From CAUZIZ01 sp965219855 (GTDB taxonomy: Bacteria > Acidobacteriota > UBA6911 > RPQK01 > JAJDTT01): a DNA stretch of 64,000 nucleotides. The notes under the pieces were generated by a model, which saw nothing but the letters and a program-made list of their open reading frames with translations, searched no databases and was not told where the DNA came from. Positions 8,124 to 16,884 of the stretch are shown piece after piece; position 1 is the stretch's first letter, and the number at the start of each line of letters is the position of its first letter. The position numbers and the translations under genes were made by a program. The stretch covers positions 62,001 to 126,000 of the forward strand of contig CBDCOR010000015.1 of NCBI GenBank assembly GCA_965219855.1, read 5' to 3'.

Positions 8124-9098
8124 GTGCGAAGAAGTAGCGTGAGAGAATCAATCCTGTCATTTCTTCGTGGTCTCATTCCGCTATCTGCGGGTATGTTGGT
8201 TCTACTTCTTCCCAGTGTCGCGGCCGAGTCCGACAGTCACCAGATCGCCTACGAGTCAGGCTATTCGGACGGCGTAGAGTCAGGACAACAGGATCGTTCT
8301 GCCGGCCTCTATTTCGATTTCGCCAACAAGAAGCCGTATCAGCAGGCAGATCATGGTCTCGATCCGCTGAAGCACGATCCGCAAGCTTGTCGACTTTCGT
8401 ATCGTCACGGCTTCGAGGACGGATATGAGAAGGGCTACGATCTGGACTCCGACGATGGGCTGGAGGCGGTAGCGTCGTCACCCCAGCCAGACAAGTCTGA
8501 GCGAACTCTAGCGGCGGCTCGATCGGGTCCGTCAGGAGGGGATCTTCGAGTTCCTGCAGGCACCGAATTTCGAATCAAGGTACTCGGGACTCTGAGTACT
8601 CGCAGCAGCAAGGTAGGGGACCGTTTCGATGCCGAGGTAGTCGAAGACGTGCTGGCCGGACAGAATCCAGCGATTCCTGAAGGCACTGAAGTGCGAGGCT
8701 CGGTGACCCACGTGAAGCGAGCCGGTAGGATCGCCGGTCGAGCTCAAATGACCATTGCTTTGAAGGAGCTCCTGTTCGAGGATGGCTCTACGTTGCCGAT
8801 CGACGCTCGTCTGGTGTCCATCGAAGAGCACAACGGCGGAAAGGTCAAGGATGACGGAAGCACGGTAGAAGCCGGAGGATCCAAGAAAGAGGACCTGAAG
8901 AATGTCGGCACCGCGGCCGCAATCGGGACAATAATCGGGATCCTGGGAGGCGGGAGAAGGGGGGCCAAGGTCGGTGCCGGTGCCGGGACAGCGGGAGGTG
9001 TCGCTGGAGTCCTCATTACTCGCGGCCGCGATGTCCTCATCCTTTCCGAGACCGAGCTGGTAGTCCGACTCAAACGTCCGCTGGTGATTAGTGAGTAG
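8124..9098 (+). CDS. envelope protein with YxxGYxxG repeats, IPxGT domain and glycine zipper
   Basis: 324 residues from a GTG behind AGGAGG. The order is a signal peptide or membrane anchor (LSAGMLVLLLPSVAA), then a region with repeated aromatic-glycine motifs (YESGYSDGVESGQQD, YRHGFEDGYEKGYD), then a beta-type domain opening VPAGTEFRIKVLGTLSTRSS and containing GDRFDAEV and IPEGTEVRG. It ends with a glycine-rich segment (GTIIGILGGGRRGAKVGAGA) like an outer-membrane glycine zipper. My recollection is that such domains are frequent in acidobacterial genomes; no biochemical role is known to me. It follows another exported protein. Confidence 0.72.
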   Translation: MRRSSVRESILSFLRGLIPLSAGMLVLLLPSVAAESDSHQIAYESGYSDGVESGQQDRSAGLYFDFANKKPYQQADHGLDPLKHDPQACRLSYRHGFEDGYEKGYDLDSDDGLEAVASSPQPDKSERTLAAARSGPSGGDLRVPAGTEFRIKVLGTLSTRSSKVGDRFDAEVVEDVLAGQNPAIPEGTEVRGSVTHVKRAGRIAGRAQMTIALKELLFEDGSTLPIDARLVSIEEHNGGKVKDDGSTVEAGGSKKEDLKNVGTAAAIGTIIGILGGGRRGAKVGAGAGTAGGVAGVLITRGRDVLILSETELVVRLKRPLVISE

Positions 9099-9104
9099 TG
9101 AATA

Positions 9105-9196
9105 CTAACTGTTCCCTGCTGACTGCCGACTGCTCACTGCTCCCTGCTCACTGTTCCCTGCTCACTGTTCACGGCTCACGGCTCACTGCTCACTAT
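9105..9196. repeat. degenerate short tandem repeat
   Basis: About 90 bp made of variants of CTGCTCACTG and GTTCCCTG directly after the stop of the preceding gene (for example CTGCTCACTGTTCCCTGCTC). Unit length drifts around 7 bases, there are no unique spacers, and no frame is protein-like. The remaining bases up to the insertion sequence at 9330 show nothing. Confidence 0.7.
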
Positions 9197-9329
9197 TGCG
9201 CCCTCGCCTCAGATGCAGTTCAGTCATTGAAGGATAGCAAGACACTAATAAGGTCGTGTCTTGTGTCACCCTTACCCCATAGACACTGAAAGGACGACCT
9301 TCATCCTGCCGAAATCAAAGCTGATCTAG

Positions 9330-11200
9330 TCCCAAAATAAGCGCAAGTTCGAAAATAGACCCCTTTGTCGGCTCCGAGGAGCCATTTTGGAGACCTAAAT
9401 TCTAAATTTCGGCGCGAAGTCACTCAGAACAGGCACGTGTTCAGCTGTCCTCCACGCCGATCGCTCAGGGAAAACGATTCTGCCCTCTTGGGGGGCGTTT
9501 GTAGAGACACCTCGCCCCAGCTCTGGCGACCCTCGGAACTACTTTATCTCCTTTCAGTTTCAGGTAGCTGGCCGGTGTTTCAACCACTTACTGCCTTCCA
9601 AGAGAAGACGGCTCCAACCATTGACATCCAGCAGCCGATAGACCAACTGTCGGCCCCTGCGCAAAATCTGGCAGGGCATTTCAATGACCTCTCGCAGGAA
9701 ACGGCGATACTCCATCTTCACCAGCTCTCGGGCTTGCAGTCGCGCCGGCAGCACCAACCCCATCCAGGCCTTCAGATTCCAGGCTTGAGCCGCAATCACC
9801 AGATAGGCCCAGTTGGCTACCAGCGTATCCGAGGGCATCCGCAGGGCCTCGACTCCGTTCTTGAGTTGTTCAATGACGTTCTCCTGGTTGCAGCGCCGGT
9901 TGTTTTCCCGTACGACTCCCGCCGTTCCCAACGTTCTGGCCGAGATATTGGTGACATAAAAGTGGTAGCGCGTCTGCGGCAGCAGCCGCTTCTGGCCTTT
10001 CTCGACCAGGATCGTCTTGCGCAAGATCACCATCCGATAGGTTCGCTTCGCTTTGCTCGGACGGTAGTCGATCTCCGCGATCTCTTCCCGTTCCAGCGTC
10101 AGCGTCTTGAACCCGCGTCTCTTGACAATCTCCGGCTTCACTTTGTCCCGCCGCTGGCGCCGCTTCTTCCCTTTTCCTTTCCCCTGGCTGGGGCGCCCCA
10201 GCTCTTTCCATCTCGCTTCTGGCAACGCCTCCGCCCACTTGACGAAGCTCGGATGGGCGTCGATCCCGAAGTCAAACTCCACGCCCGCCTCCGTCCAACG
10301 GTCAAAATGAGCCGTCAGCGAAAAATCCGTGTCCCCGCGCAGGCGCACCTTCCGAAAACCCGCCTCTCGAACCAGCTCGATACTCCGATCCAGCCATTCG
10401 GCCGCTCCCTCATGAGAGGGACGGTTGCCCGAGCGGTTGACCGCATAGAGCACCTCTCCCGTATTGGCCAGCGTCACGATCAGCGGCGCATAGCCCCACT
10501 GCCCGTCGTAGCTGATCTCCATCCCTTCCTTGCATTCGCCGCTCGTGGGGGCCATCGTCCCATCCACGTCGATCTCCGCCCGTTGGAAGAAACGGGCCGG
10601 TTGTTGGGCCCAGACCTTGAGGCGGCTGGCATTGACGGCTTCCATCAGATCCACCACGTCGGGCGCGTCAAAGCGGCGCACAAAGTCTCCGGCCGTGCTG
10701 GGGGCGGGGATCTTCTCGGCTCCCACCGCCTCCAGGAAACTCACACTCTGACGTCGCAGTTCAATATCCTGATAGCGGGTCCCGCCCGTGGCCACGTTGT
10801 AGATCAGGCTCAGGACGTGGTCCGATTCGTGGTACGGTTGGTGGCGTTTGAGCAGCGTCACCGCCTGGTCAATGGCTTTCCCCAGCCCACTCCACTTCAC
10901 CACCTGCTGCAGCAGCCCCAGACCACCGTAACTGACCGCACCCGTTTTCTCCGAGACCTCGTAGCTGATGACCTCGGGCGAGAGCACCGGTTTCGGGTCT
11001 TGACCGTTCCAGCTGGGGCTCAATCGCTGAGCAACCTCTGCTTCCCGTTTGCGGATGATTGCGCTATCCTTTTTCTTCACCTGAAATGCCTCCTTTCGGC
11101 TTGTTCTGAAGTTTCTTTGACAACCCCAGAATACCCGTCAGGTCTGGCATTTCAGGTGTTTACATGTGGTTTAGTCCACTTTCATCTACTTCTTTTGGGG
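9330..11200 (-). mobile_element. IS1380-family insertion sequence, complete
   Basis: A 1,871-bp element with one transposase gene. The left end TCCCAAAATAAG (9330) and the right end, reverse-complemented CCCCAAAAGAAG (ending 11200), are imperfect inverted repeats. Both are bordered on the outside by CTAG (9326-9329 and 11201-11204), which fits the 4-bp target duplication known for IS1380. Because CTAG is itself a palindrome it could instead belong to the inverted ends. The gene is intact, so the element may be active. Confidence 0.85.
9560..11080 (-). CDS. IS1380 family transposase
   Basis: 506 residues. The DDE group 1 pattern is visible: EIDVDGTMAP (first Asp), RLRGDTDFSL (second Asp region) and, late in the protein, NQENVIEQLKNG with the Glu and the (N)xxE spacing typical of IS1380/IS4-like enzymes. 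A Lys/Arg-rich linker (GKGKGKKRRQRRDK) lies between the second and third catalytic regions. The frame is unbroken and of normal family length. A long open frame on the other strand is only its shadow. The protein cuts and joins DNA at the element ends. Confidence 0.93.
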   Translation of the reverse strand: MKKKDSAIIRKREAEVAQRLSPSWNGQDPKPVLSPEVISYEVSEKTGAVSYGGLGLLQQVVKWSGLGKAIDQAVTLLKRHQPYHESDHVLSLIYNVATGGTRYQDIELRRQSVSFLEAVGAEKIPAPSTAGDFVRRFDAPDVVDLMEAVNASRLKVWAQQPARFFQRAEIDVDGTMAPTSGECKEGMEISYDGQWGYAPLIVTLANTGEVLYAVNRSGNRPSHEGAAEWLDRSIELVREAGFRKVRLRGDTDFSLTAHFDRWTEAGVEFDFGIDAHPSFVKWAEALPEARWKELGRPSQGKGKGKKRRQRRDKVKPEIVKRRGFKTLTLEREEIAEIDYRPSKAKRTYRMVILRKTILVEKGQKRLLPQTRYHFYVTNISARTLGTAGVVRENNRRCNQENVIEQLKNGVEALRMPSDTLVANWAYLVIAAQAWNLKAWMGLVLPARLQARELVKMEYRRFLREVIEMPCQILRRGRQLVYRLLDVNGWSRLLLEGSKWLKHRPAT

Positions 11201-11283
11201 CTAGTACCCTGTCAACCTTAATTTGTGGGGCAAAGTAGCTTCACTGTCGGTCTTAAGAACCTTACTTTAGTTTAGAGTCTGAA

Positions 11284-11311
11284 TTGATCCAGGCTTAAGA
11301 AAGCGTATAAT
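11284..11311 (+). promoter_or_regulatory. sigma-70-type promoter
   Basis: TTGATC (11284-11289), a 16-base spacer and a perfect TATAAT (11306-11311) lie about 90 bp before the small winged-helix-like gene at 11402. It is outside the insertion sequence, so it is probably the native promoter for this gene and the downstream glycosylase gene. Confidence 0.65.
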
Positions 11312-11401
11312 ACCCGGTGCCTGGGGAGATTAATATGAAATCTGGTGGGACCGGAGGGGGCCTTTCCTTTTCTTCCGGTGTCGACAAGTTGGAGGGGAAG
11401 A

Positions 11402-11821
11402 ATGAGCAAGATGAAGAAGAGAAGGCGGAGAAGCCGGAGGGAGATTCAAAAGGTCCGGGACCATTTTCTGGGAGCTGTCCTCGAGGAAGGGAAGATTTCG
11501 CTCACTGAATTGGTTGCCAAGTACGGTTCTGAGATCAACGTGCAGAACACCGCAAGTGACAAGAATCTGGTCAAGCGGCAGCTGGATCAACTGGCTCGAG
11601 AGGGTGCGCTCGAATTGCGGCGCGACGGGCGGGATCTGGTGGCTTGGGTGTCGAAAGACGGCTACACTACGCCGCAGGTCACACCCGCAGCTGAGACCCG
11701 CCATACATCGGACGATCTGGATGTTATCCGGGCCTATGCCCGGCAGCTGGAAGAGTTTTCGAGGACGCTCCAAGATCAGATCAGCACCCTGGTCCGTATG
11801 GTTGAAAAAGCGGCCCGTTAG
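11402..11821 (+). CDS. small basic protein, possible winged helix
   Basis: 139 residues from the ATG behind GGAGGGG. The first residues are strongly basic (MSKMKKRRRRSRREIQK). The middle (ISLTELVAKYGSEINVQNT, NLVKRQLDQLAREGALEL) reads like the helices of a winged-helix DNA-binding fold followed by a short wing (RRDGRDLVAWV). The end is a predicted coiled coil (RAYARQLEEFSRTLQDQIST). I do not recognise a named family. It lies 59 bp before a DNA glycosylase gene and may be co-transcribed with it from the promoter at 11284. Confidence 0.6.
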   Translation: MSKMKKRRRRSRREIQKVRDHFLGAVLEEGKISLTELVAKYGSEINVQNTASDKNLVKRQLDQLAREGALELRRDGRDLVAWVSKDGYTTPQVTPAAETRHTSDDLDVIRAYARQLEEFSRTLQDQISTLVRMVEKAAR

Positions 11822-11880
11822 CACGCTGATTCGTTTCAGCCAGAGTGACAGGGACACTGCTTGCCCCATCACTGATCCCG

Positions 11881-12579
11881 ATGCCTATCCGACCGCCCGA
11901 GAGTGTGCTGATCGAGATCTACTCTGCGCTTGAGCGTGAGTATCGCTTCTCTCAGAAGTGGCCTGACGGGAACTGGCCGGCCAGCGGGAGGTTCCTGCCG
12001 CGCCGATTCGAGATCGTGTTGGGGGCGGTCCTGACTCAAAATACAAGCTGGACGAACGTAGAGAAGGCGTTGGAGGGACTGGTCGGCGCCTCTCTGACAA
12101 GTGCCGAGGCGATCGCCGCTTGTTCCCCGGGAGATCTGGAGAAAGCGATCCGACCTTCGGGTTTCTACCGTCAGAAGACCATACGGCTCACAAGGTTGGC
12201 CCGCAAGATCATCGGTTTCCCCGGAGAGTTCTACGCCGATGTAAGCCGTGAACAGCTGCTTTCTGTCTCAGGAATCGGCCCTGAAACGGCAGATTCCATT
12301 CTTCTCTACGCCTGCGGCCGTCCCCACTTTGTGGTCGACGCCTACACCCGCCGGATCGGCAGTCGCTATGGCATTCTTGCCGAGGATCTGAGTTACGACG
12401 AGGTGCAGATCTTCTTCGAGCGACATCTTCCGAAGAACTTGACAAGGTATAGAAGATTCCATGCTTTTCTGGTCGAGCATGCGAAGGAAGTCTGTCAGAA
12501 GCGCCCCAGGTGTTCTTCCTGTGTCCTGAAGCTGAACTGCGAGGAAGCGGATACGGCTTTGGGCAGACCGGTGTACTAA
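11881..12579 (+). CDS. endonuclease III-like HhH-GPD DNA glycosylase with 4Fe-4S cluster
   Basis: 232 residues. The helix-hairpin-helix is LLSVSGIGPETADSILLYA, and the catalytic Asp follows in HFVVDAYTRRIG. The C-terminal Cys set (CQKRPRCSSC then C) has spacing 5-2-5 rather than the 6-2-5 of classical Nth. The position that carries the lyase Lys in Nth (GVGRKTA) reads PETA here, which suggests a monofunctional glycosylase closer to the MagIII/alkyl-base branch. It would remove damaged bases in base-excision repair. A GTG at 11845 is an alternative start. Its last 4 bases overlap the convergent peptidase stop. Confidence 0.85.
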   Translation: MPIRPPESVLIEIYSALEREYRFSQKWPDGNWPASGRFLPRRFEIVLGAVLTQNTSWTNVEKALEGLVGASLTSAEAIAACSPGDLEKAIRPSGFYRQKTIRLTRLARKIIGFPGEFYADVSREQLLSVSGIGPETADSILLYACGRPHFVVDAYTRRIGSRYGILAEDLSYDEVQIFFERHLPKNLTRYRRFHAFLVEHAKEVCQKRPRCSSCVLKLNCEEADTALGRPVY

Positions 12580-14525
12580 GTTTCGACCACGTAGGTGTTG
12601 AGAAACGACTCGAGTGATCGGTAGTAGGCTGCAATCGTCTGTGCCTGCCGCCACCCGTGGCCCTCGCCTGGGTACCGTTCATAAAGCAGAGGGATTCCCC
12701 TGCTTGAAAGTGACTTTGCGATCTGATCTGACTGGCTGGGTGGCACCACCTGATCCTCTTCCCCCTGAAACAAGGCCAGCGGATCCCGGATTCGGTCGGC
12801 AGCGGAGACCGGGGACCGCTCCCGATAGCGGTCGGCATGTTCTGGCAGGATGCCCACCAGGGAATCAAGGTAGTGCGCCTCGAACTTGTGGGTCTGTTGA
12901 GCGAGTGCCAGAAGGTCAGAAACGCCGTAGAGGCAGATACCCGCTTTGAAAAATCCCGGGTAGCGAATCAGACAGAGCAGCACCGTATAGCCTCCGGCAC
13001 TTCCGCCCATGACAACCAACCGGCCAGGATCGGCTAGCTGGCTCTCGACCAGATAGTCGGCGGCGAAGCGCGCGTCTTCCACATCGGCGATACCCCAACG
13101 AAATTTCAGGGCTTCTGCGTACGATTTTCCGTAGCCTGAGCTCCCCCGGTAGTTCAGTTCGAGCACGGCGTACCCGCGGCTTGTCAGAAACTGGGTGTCG
13201 TAGCTGAACTCGGCAAGAAACTGAGAAGTTGGTCCGCCGTGAACCTTGATGACGGCAGGGGGCAGGCCCGATCCGTGAAAATCGAGGTTCGCCGGGGCGT
13301 AGTAGAGCCCGTGGCAGTCGTCTGGGCTCGGCGAAGAACCACCCCCGGTTCCGGAATCACCCCGCAATGGTGCCGGGGCGGTCGCCCAGGAGAGAGGTCT
13401 GGGAGCGCTCAAATAACCGCGGTCGTAGCTCCTGGGAGCACTCTCCTTGACGCCCATGACCTTCCCTTTATCAGGAGAAACACGAATCACACTCTCAGGC
13501 TGGGCCGAGGAAGACGCGATCAGGGCGATCTCATCCCCGCCTGGTGAGATGGCGATCTGCCGCAACGCCGTATATTGCTCGAGGTCTCCCCTGATGGTCG
13601 TCAGTTTTCGATCGCTGAGATCGAAACGCTCCAGCGACGCAAAACCGTCCTTATGGCAGATGAGGTAGAGCGACTTTGAGTCGGGTGTCCAGGCATAGGT
13701 TCGAAGACCTTGAACCCAGGCGGGTATCCCGTACTCGGCCTTCCTCTGGATGGCAGGTTCGCTGCTCTGTGAAGTCAGGTCGAAAAAATACAGGTTGGAC
13801 CAACCCGTCTGATTGGAGATATAGCTGAGATAGCGGCCGTCCGGAGAGAAAGCGGGCTGAAAGATAGCTGTTTTCCCGGAGGGACTTCCGGCAACTACAG
13901 CAGCCCTCGCGAGAGCTGGTTCTGCACCCTCAAGGGCCAGGTCGGCCAGGTACAGAGCCGTGCCATCCCAGGGCATGTTGGGGTGGTCCCAACAGGTCCA
14001 AGCGATTCGAGTCCCACTCGGATGCCAGGTGGGCTGCATGTAGAAGTCACAGCCGGTGGCCACTTTCTGGGGCCAGTTCTTGCCTTCGGTATCCGCCAGC
14101 GCGATGAGATCTTCTCCATCGGCGGAATGGACATAGATCACCTGGCTGCCATCAGGCGAGACAGCGGGGCTGGAAGGCTGTCCCCAGGCCGGGGTGAAAG
14201 CTACGGGGTCCCCCCGCTCGAGATGGCAACGATAGAGGCGACCCTCCGCGACGAAGAAAGCGAATCCGCCGGAAAGGGTAAAGTCGCCTCCCCCATAGCC
14301 CACTCTCGCCCGAACTTCGGGCTCGGCGACGAGATCCTGTGGACCCTCCTGGGACGATGGCTGCCAAGCGAGAGCTCCCTTCCCAGATCGGCCTTCCCAC
14401 CAGACGAGCGAGTTGTCTCTGGTGTCCCAGAAGACGTTGCTCAAGCGGAGGGCGTTGGCGCCGTGCTCGGGTGTAAGTGGACTTGTCCAGTGCCCGAAGG
14501 GTGCTTCTTGAGGTCCTCGTCTCAT
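12576..14525 (-). CDS. S9 family prolyl oligopeptidase-type serine peptidase
   Basis: 649 residues. The N-terminal half holds WD40-like/propeller strands with TolB-type motifs (SPDGSQVIYV, SPDGRYLSYISNQ). The C-terminal half is an alpha/beta hydrolase with nucleophile Ser509 in MGGSAGGY, Asp591 in FQGEEDQVVPP and His623 in YPGEGHGW. HGGPTSQF forms the usual oxyanion region. No signal peptide is present, so it is probably cytoplasmic and cleaves short peptides or N-acyl peptides. It is divergent from sucC with an 83-bp gap and overlaps the convergent glycosylase gene by 4 bp. Family assignment is firm, substrate unknown. Confidence 0.93.
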   Translation of the reverse strand: MRRGPQEAPFGHWTSPLTPEHGANALRLSNVFWDTRDNSLVWWEGRSGKGALAWQPSSQEGPQDLVAEPEVRARVGYGGGDFTLSGGFAFFVAEGRLYRCHLERGDPVAFTPAWGQPSSPAVSPDGSQVIYVHSADGEDLIALADTEGKNWPQKVATGCDFYMQPTWHPSGTRIAWTCWDHPNMPWDGTALYLADLALEGAEPALARAAVVAGSPSGKTAIFQPAFSPDGRYLSYISNQTGWSNLYFFDLTSQSSEPAIQRKAEYGIPAWVQGLRTYAWTPDSKSLYLICHKDGFASLERFDLSDRKLTTIRGDLEQYTALRQIAISPGGDEIALIASSSAQPESVIRVSPDKGKVMGVKESAPRSYDRGYLSAPRPLSWATAPAPLRGDSGTGGGSSPSPDDCHGLYYAPANLDFHGSGLPPAVIKVHGGPTSQFLAEFSYDTQFLTSRGYAVLELNYRGSSGYGKSYAEALKFRWGIADVEDARFAADYLVESQLADPGRLVVMGGSAGGYTVLLCLIRYPGFFKAGICLYGVSDLLALAQQTHKFEAHYLDSLVGILPEHADRYRERSPVSAADRIRDPLALFQGEEDQVVPPSQSDQIAKSLSSRGIPLLYERYPGEGHGWRQAQTIAAYYRSLESFLNTYVVET

Positions 14526-14608
14526 TGATTCACGGACCAGCCTGTCTGGGGTATGAAAGCAGTAGGGAACTCTTGAAAAGGCAGAGTATATCGTGTTTGA
14601 TAAGGCCG

Positions 14609-15769
14609 ATGAAAATCCATGAGTTCCAGAGTAAGGAGATCCTGAAGCGCTTTGGAGTGCCAGTTCCCACCGGGCAGATCACGCAGAGCGCCGAAGAGGC
14701 CTATGAAATTGCCAGGCGTCTAGGGGGCGTCGTTGCGGTTAAGGCTCAGATCCATGCCGGTGGACGCGGTAAGGGCGGAGGCATCAAGATCGCCCGTTCA
14801 CCCCAGGAGGCAGAAGATCATGCCCGCCGGATACTCGGCAGCCGTCTGGTCACTCCGCAGACCGGGCCGGCGGGCAGCCTTGTCCGCCAAGTCCTGGTTG
14901 AAGAAGGGCTGAACCTGGCCAACGAATTCTATCTGGGCATCATTCTCGATCGCGCTGCGAACAAGCCCGTAGTGATGGTCAGCACCGAAGGGGGCGTGGA
15001 GATCGAAGAGGTGGCGAGCAGGACCCCCGAGTTGATATTGAAGGAGCATGTCGACCCGGCAGTGGGTCTTCAACCCTTCCAGGGCCGAAATCTCTCCTAC
15101 GGTTTGGGTTTGGAATCAACCGTAACACCCAAGATGGGCAAGGTCATGGAGGCCCTGTATGAGGCGTTTTTCCAGACGGATGCGTCCCTGGTTGAGATCA
15201 ACCCTCTGGTTTTGACCGAGGAAGGAGACCTTTACGCGCTCGATGCCAAGATGAACTTCGACGACAACGCCCTCTATCGCCACCCTGAGATTCAGGCCTA
15301 TCGAGACTTTCAGGAAGAGGAGCCTCTAGAGATCCAGGCCTCGCGCTCGAGCCTCAACTACATCAAGTTAGACGGCAACGTGGGATGCATGGTCAACGGA
15401 GCAGGTCTGGCCATGGCCACCATGGATATCATCAAACTGTCGGGAGGCAGCCCCGCCAACTTTCTCGACGTGGGTGGGGGCGCCAGCGTAGACCAGGTCC
15501 GAAACGCCTTTAAGATCCTGGTCTCGGACGAGAACGTCAAAGCGGTGCTAATTAATATTTTTGGGGGTATCATGCGCTGCGATATCGTGGCGGAGGGTGT
15601 GGTTCAGGCCGCCAAAGACCTGGGAGTCTCAATCCCGGTCGTGGTTCGCCTGGAAGGAACGAATGTAGAACAGGGAAGAGAGATTCTCCAGAACTCAGAT
15701 CTTGAGTTTGAGGTTGCGCTGGGAATGGCAGATGCAGCGGAAAAGGTGTGTCGGTCGGCACGGCCATAA
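14609..15769 (+). CDS. sucC: succinyl-CoA ligase (ADP-forming) beta subunit
   Basis: 386 residues, standard for SucC. The ATP-grasp start MKIHEFQSKEILKRFGVPVP, the glycine-rich AQIHAGGRGKGGGIK, EINPLVLT and the phospho-relay end DVGGGA..NIFGGIMRCD are all present. With SucD it interconverts succinyl-CoA and succinate with ADP/ATP in the TCA cycle. The ATG at 14609 was chosen by family N-terminus; in-frame codons upstream are not conserved. sucD follows after a 196-bp gap that holds a REP-like hairpin, which is unusual because the two are normally tightly linked. Confidence 0.97.
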   Translation: MKIHEFQSKEILKRFGVPVPTGQITQSAEEAYEIARRLGGVVAVKAQIHAGGRGKGGGIKIARSPQEAEDHARRILGSRLVTPQTGPAGSLVRQVLVEEGLNLANEFYLGIILDRAANKPVVMVSTEGGVEIEEVASRTPELILKEHVDPAVGLQPFQGRNLSYGLGLESTVTPKMGKVMEALYEAFFQTDASLVEINPLVLTEEGDLYALDAKMNFDDNALYRHPEIQAYRDFQEEEPLEIQASRSSLNYIKLDGNVGCMVNGAGLAMATMDIIKLSGGSPANFLDVGGGASVDQVRNAFKILVSDENVKAVLINIFGGIMRCDIVAEGVVQAAKDLGVSIPVVVRLEGTNVEQGREILQNSDLEFEVALGMADAAEKVCRSARP

Positions 15770-15837
15770 GGTGAAACTCAAAGCAAGCGGAATGCGCAGA
15801 TGTTGTTACACAATCTGCGTCGAAGGCTTTGATGTGG

Positions 15838-15894
15838 GTAGGACGGACATTCCTGCCCGTCGGTGTTCTCGACGGGCAAGAATGCCCATCCTAC
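15838..15894. repeat. REP-like palindrome between sucC and sucD
   Basis: GTAGGACGGACATTCCTGCC, then CGTC, a short loop, and GACGGGCAAGAATGCCCATC ending CTAC form a near-perfect hairpin of about 24 bp per arm. No transposase is adjacent. A smaller hairpin (GCAGAT/ATCTGC) sits just before it. Extragenic palindromes of this kind are dispersed by RAYT-type transposases in other bacteria. It could also affect the sucC:sucD transcript ratio. Confidence 0.75.
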
Positions 15895-15965
15895 TCCCCC
15901 GCTACGCGTTTGTTCGGCGCAGTAACGACTTCGGCCTAGGGGATGAGCGCTGATGGGAGGTATAA

Positions 15966-16835
15966 GTGGCGATCTGGGTAGACGCTGAGACCAGGGTTTT
16001 GGTTCAAGGCATTACGGGTAGGGAAGGAAGTTTCCATACGGCTCAATGCCGGGAGTATGGCACCAAGATCGTCGCCGGTGTCACACCTGGAAAAGGTGGA
16101 ACTACGCACGAGGGTATTCCCGTCTACGACGGAGTCGCCCAAGCGGTAGCCCAGGAGGGTGCGAATGCCTCTATGATCTTTGTGCCGCCACCCTTCGCGG
16201 CGGACGCCGTCATGGAAGCGGTTGACGCCGGGATAGGGTTGGTCGTCTGCATCACGGAGGGTATACCGATCCTCGATATGCTCAAGGTCACACAGTTCAT
16301 GAGCGGGGGCAAGAGCCGGCTGATTGGGCCCAACTGCCCCGGAATCATTTCGCCTGGTAGTTGCAAGATTGGGATCATGCCCGGCCCCATCCATATGCCG
16401 GGATCTGTTGGCTGTATTTCGCGCAGCGGAACCTTGACCTATGAGGCTGTAGGCCAGCTTACGTCCCGCGGGATTGGCCAGAGTACCTGTATCGGTATCG
16501 GCGGAGACCCCATCGTGGGAACCGGCTTCGTCGGTGCATTGGCTGCCTTCAACCAGGATGCTGACACCGAAGCTGTGGTGATTATCGGCGAGATTGGAGG
16601 CTCGGCCGAGGAAGAGGCTGCCGAATACATAAAACAACATTTTCAGAAACCAGTGGTCGGTTTCATAGCCGGACAGACGGCGCCTCCAGGCCGCCGCATG
16701 GGACACGCCGGCGCGATCATTTCGCAGGGAACCGGGACGGCGGCTGAAAAAATGGAAAAGATGACGGAGTGCGGCATTCACGTGCTGAGCAGTCCTGCCG
16801 AGATCGGCGCCGCCGTGGAATCCGTCTTGAAGTGA
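15966..16835 (+). CDS. sucD: succinyl-CoA ligase alpha subunit
   Basis: 289 residues from a GTG behind GGGAGG. The CoA-binding Rossmann motif is VQGITGREGSFH, and the C-terminal half carries the phosphorylated His in GHAGAI. GPNCPGIISP is the conserved central block. It forms the heterodimer or heterotetramer with SucC. ndk follows 49 bp downstream in the same direction, giving sucC-sucD-ndk. Confidence 0.97.
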   Translation: MAIWVDAETRVLVQGITGREGSFHTAQCREYGTKIVAGVTPGKGGTTHEGIPVYDGVAQAVAQEGANASMIFVPPPFAADAVMEAVDAGIGLVVCITEGIPILDMLKVTQFMSGGKSRLIGPNCPGIISPGSCKIGIMPGPIHMPGSVGCISRSGTLTYEAVGQLTSRGIGQSTCIGIGGDPIVGTGFVGALAAFNQDADTEAVVIIGEIGGSAEEEAAEYIKQHFQKPVVGFIAGQTAPPGRRMGHAGAIISQGTGTAAEKMEKMTECGIHVLSSPAEIGAAVESVLK

Positions 16836-16884
16836 GAAACCGGGTTTGTGAAAGAGCGAATACACAGGCAAATAGGAGATCTAG

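Noticed and set aside
9105..9196. Possible CRISPR-like array
   Set aside because: Units are short and degenerate with no unique spacers, and no cas gene is in the window.
9365..11221. 618-codon open frame on the plus strand
   Set aside because: It lies opposite the transposase gene, has no recognisable domain, and the minus-strand frame has clear DDE-family motifs.
16439..16630. Short open frame within sucD
   Set aside because: Minus-strand shadow with no signal of its own.
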